Part shown: positions 62,729 to 64,000 of the stretch, piece after piece
Layout of the letters: each line of letters opens with the position of its first letter
How positions within the stretch are numbered: the first letter of the stretch is position 1
DNA from: Thalassotalea loyana
GTDB lineage: Bacteria; Pseudomonadota; Gammaproteobacteria; Enterobacterales; Alteromonadaceae
Reading direction: 5' to 3'
Length of the DNA stretch: 64,000 bases
Assembly: GCF_030161435.1 (NCBI RefSeq)
Contig: NZ_BSSV01000002.1
Location: forward strand, 62,001-126,000
Translations under genes and position numbers: made by a program
Notes under the pieces: model-generated
Seen by the model: the letters and a program-made list of their open reading frames with translations, nothing else
Database searches by the model: none
Told to the model about the DNA's origin: nothing

Positions 62729-63994
62729 TTACGCAAAGTAAGCGTTAAGCATCCAGAAGAAGATAATCGACATACCTGCACCGGCTGGTAATGTAATTAC
62801 CCACGACACAACAATGTTACGTACCACACCGATATTGATTGCAGCAATACCGCGTGCCATACCAACACCTAATACCGCACCAACTAACGTTTGAGTTGTC
62901 GAAATAGGTAAACCAGTACCTGATGCAATAACAACTGTACATGCTGCAGCTAACTCAGCAGCGAAACCACGGCTTGGTGTTAAGTGCGTAATACCTTTAC
63001 CAATAGTTTCCATTACACGATGGCCAAACAATGCTAGACCCGCAACAATACCTAAGCCACCTAATGGTAGAATCCACCATGCTAACGCTGTTTTCTTAGC
63101 AATTTCACCGTTGTTAGATACAATGCCTTCTACCGCAGCTAATGGACCAATTGCGTTAGCCACGTCATTTGAACCGTGAGCAAATGCCATACAACATGCC
63201 GTCACAACCATTAATACAGCAAATACTTTTTCAACGTTTGCGTAGTGGTGTTTCTTTTCAGCTGATTCATCAAATTTGATACGAGCGATGAACAATTTAC
63301 CAATGAATGCTACAAGCAATGCAACAGCAACAGCCCAGATGTAACCTTCCATTGTGCCCATCTCTAAACCGATGTGCTTTAAACCTTTTTTGATCGTAAC
63401 AAGTGATAAAACAAAACCCGCCATAAACATGTAAATAGGAACATAACGACGCGCTTGTTTATAAGGATTCTCAGTATCAAAAATTAACTTTTGAGCACTG
63501 TTGAAAATAAGAAATGCGATAATACCCGAGATTAACGGCGTAACAACCCAGCTACCTACGATGCCACCAACTTTACCCCATGCAACGGTATCAGTGCTTA
63601 CACCGATTGCTGCGAAGCCAATAATAGCACCAACGATAGAGTGAGTAGTAGATACTGGCCAACCCAATGCAGAAGCGATTAATAACCATGTCGCAGCGGC
63701 AAATAGTGCCGAAATCATACCAAACACTAACTGCTCAGGAATGTCTGCAAAATAGCTTGCGTCGATAATACCTTTACGAATGGTAGACGTTACCTCACCG
63801 CCCGCTAAGTATGCACCAGCAAACTCAAAGATCATTGCAATAATAATTGCTTGTTTAATTGTTAAGGCTTTAGAGCCCACTGAAGTACCCATAGCGTTTG
63901 CTACGTCGTTGGCACCAATACCCCATGCCATAAAAAAGCCGACGAGGGCAGCAAGGATGACAAGCGTGTCACCGTAATTTACTAAAATTTCCAT
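62729..63994 (-). CDS. pitA: Inorganic phosphate transporter, PiT family
   Basis: 421 residues with about ten to twelve helices arranged as two homologous halves. Each carries the PiT signature: GANDVANAMGTSVGS in the first and GSNDVANAIGPLA in the second. GLPISTTQTLVGAVLG and GWPVSTTHSIVGAIIG are the matching repeats. It imports phosphate with protons (or metal phosphate) across the inner membrane. The stop lies 23 bases past the shared terminator with ppiC. Its start is four residues of sequence away from the right edge and begins MEILVNYGDTL, so the gene is complete. Confidence 0.93.
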   Translation of the reverse strand: MEILVNYGDTLVILAALVGFFMAWGIGANDVANAMGTSVGSKALTIKQAIIIAMIFEFAGAYLAGGEVTSTIRKGIIDASYFADIPEQLVFGMISALFAAATWLLIASALGWPVSTTHSIVGAIIGFAAIGVSTDTVAWGKVGGIVGSWVVTPLISGIIAFLIFNSAQKLIFDTENPYKQARRYVPIYMFMAGFVLSLVTIKKGLKHIGLEMGTMEGYIWAVAVALLVAFIGKLFIARIKFDESAEKKHHYANVEKVFAVLMVVTACCMAFAHGSNDVANAIGPLAAVEGIVSNNGEIAKKTALAWWILPLGGLGIVAGLALFGHRVMETIGKGITHLTPSRGFAAELAAACTVVIASGTGLPISTTQTLVGAVLGVGMARGIAAINIGVVRNIVVSWVITLPAGAGMSIIFFWMLNAYFA

Positions 63995-64000
63995 TGATTA

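Noticed and set aside
1-64000. CRISPR arrays, transposases, phage genes, toxin-antitoxin pairs or an integrated element at the tRNA-Arg gene.
   Set aside because: I saw no regularly spaced repeats, no transposase or integrase frames, and no att-like duplication of the tRNA 3' end. The window looks like stable chromosome.

Overview
The window looks like ordinary chromosome from a marine, AT-rich gammaproteobacterium of the Alteromonadales, probably Colwelliaceae (Colwellia/Thalassotalea type). The signs are the tkt-epd-pgk-fba block, the FlgO/FlgP/FlgT accessory genes of a polar, Vibrio-like flagellum, a GlyGly-CTERM exoprotease, a porin O/P, malate synthase G with a long (531 aa) isocitrate lyase, and many LysR regulators. 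I see no IS element, phage, CRISPR array or rRNA. One tRNA (Arg, CCT) is present. The taxonomic call rests on recognised proteins, not on a search.

Layout. 1-2.9 kb: an RND efflux pump (permease cut by the left edge, plus its lipoprotein adaptor) with a divergent TetR regulator. 2.9-9.0 kb: a small membrane protein, YqhD-type aldehyde reductase, ArgO/ArgP, an unrecognised 408-residue protein and a TyrR-family activator. 9.0-10.7 kb: methionine gamma-lyase behind a TyrR-like box and a candidate sigma-54 promoter. 10.7-16.4 kb: an SDR, a PadR regulator with a membrane partner, an OYE-type flavin reductase divergent from a MerR regulator, an ion channel, a PanE-like reductase and a GNAT enzyme. 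16.6-19.7 kb: an M6 metalloprotease with PKD domains and a GlyGly-CTERM tail. 19.9-24.7 kb: a LysR with an aldo/keto reductase-SDR pair, a metallo-beta-lactamase-fold protein and an FGE-sulfatase lipoprotein. 24.8-30.4 kb: a porin, a CheX-receiver fusion, a TPR membrane protein, a DUF5329 protein and a universal stress protein. 30.5-34.5 kb: a Met-rich TonB receptor and a RegB/RegA redox two-component pair. 34.6-37.1 kb: flgP, flgO and divergent flgT, then tRNA-Arg. 38-45 kb: ghrA, then tkt, epd, pgk and fba. 45-51.7 kb: MscS, DUF481, ppc with a divergent LysR, and zinc-free ribosomal proteins L31/L36. 51.7-58.2 kb: the glyoxylate shunt (aceA, malate synthase G) enclosing a LysR-lrgA-lrgB operon. 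58.4-61.2 kb: a secreted protein, then an ECF sigma factor, a putative anti-sigma and a coiled-coil protein. 61.3-64 kb: OxyR, PpiC parvulin and a PiT phosphate transporter.

The most informative content beyond the genes is regulatory DNA. It includes: (i) paired TyrR-like boxes at tyrR, plus one box and a -24/-12 promoter before methionine gamma-lyase; (ii) facing -24/-12 promoters between flgO and flgT; (iii) two tandem 21-bp palindromes before padR; (iv) a MerR-type promoter with a 19-bp spacer; (v) an 18-bp palindrome shared by aceA and malate synthase G; (vi) a Zur-like box before L31/L36; and (vii) an OxyR-like site at oxyR. I found no unmistakable new multi-gene defence or mobile system. 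The best candidates for undescribed biology are the ECF sigma/anti-sigma/coiled-coil operon, the shared glyoxylate-shunt operator and the orphan 408-residue protein.
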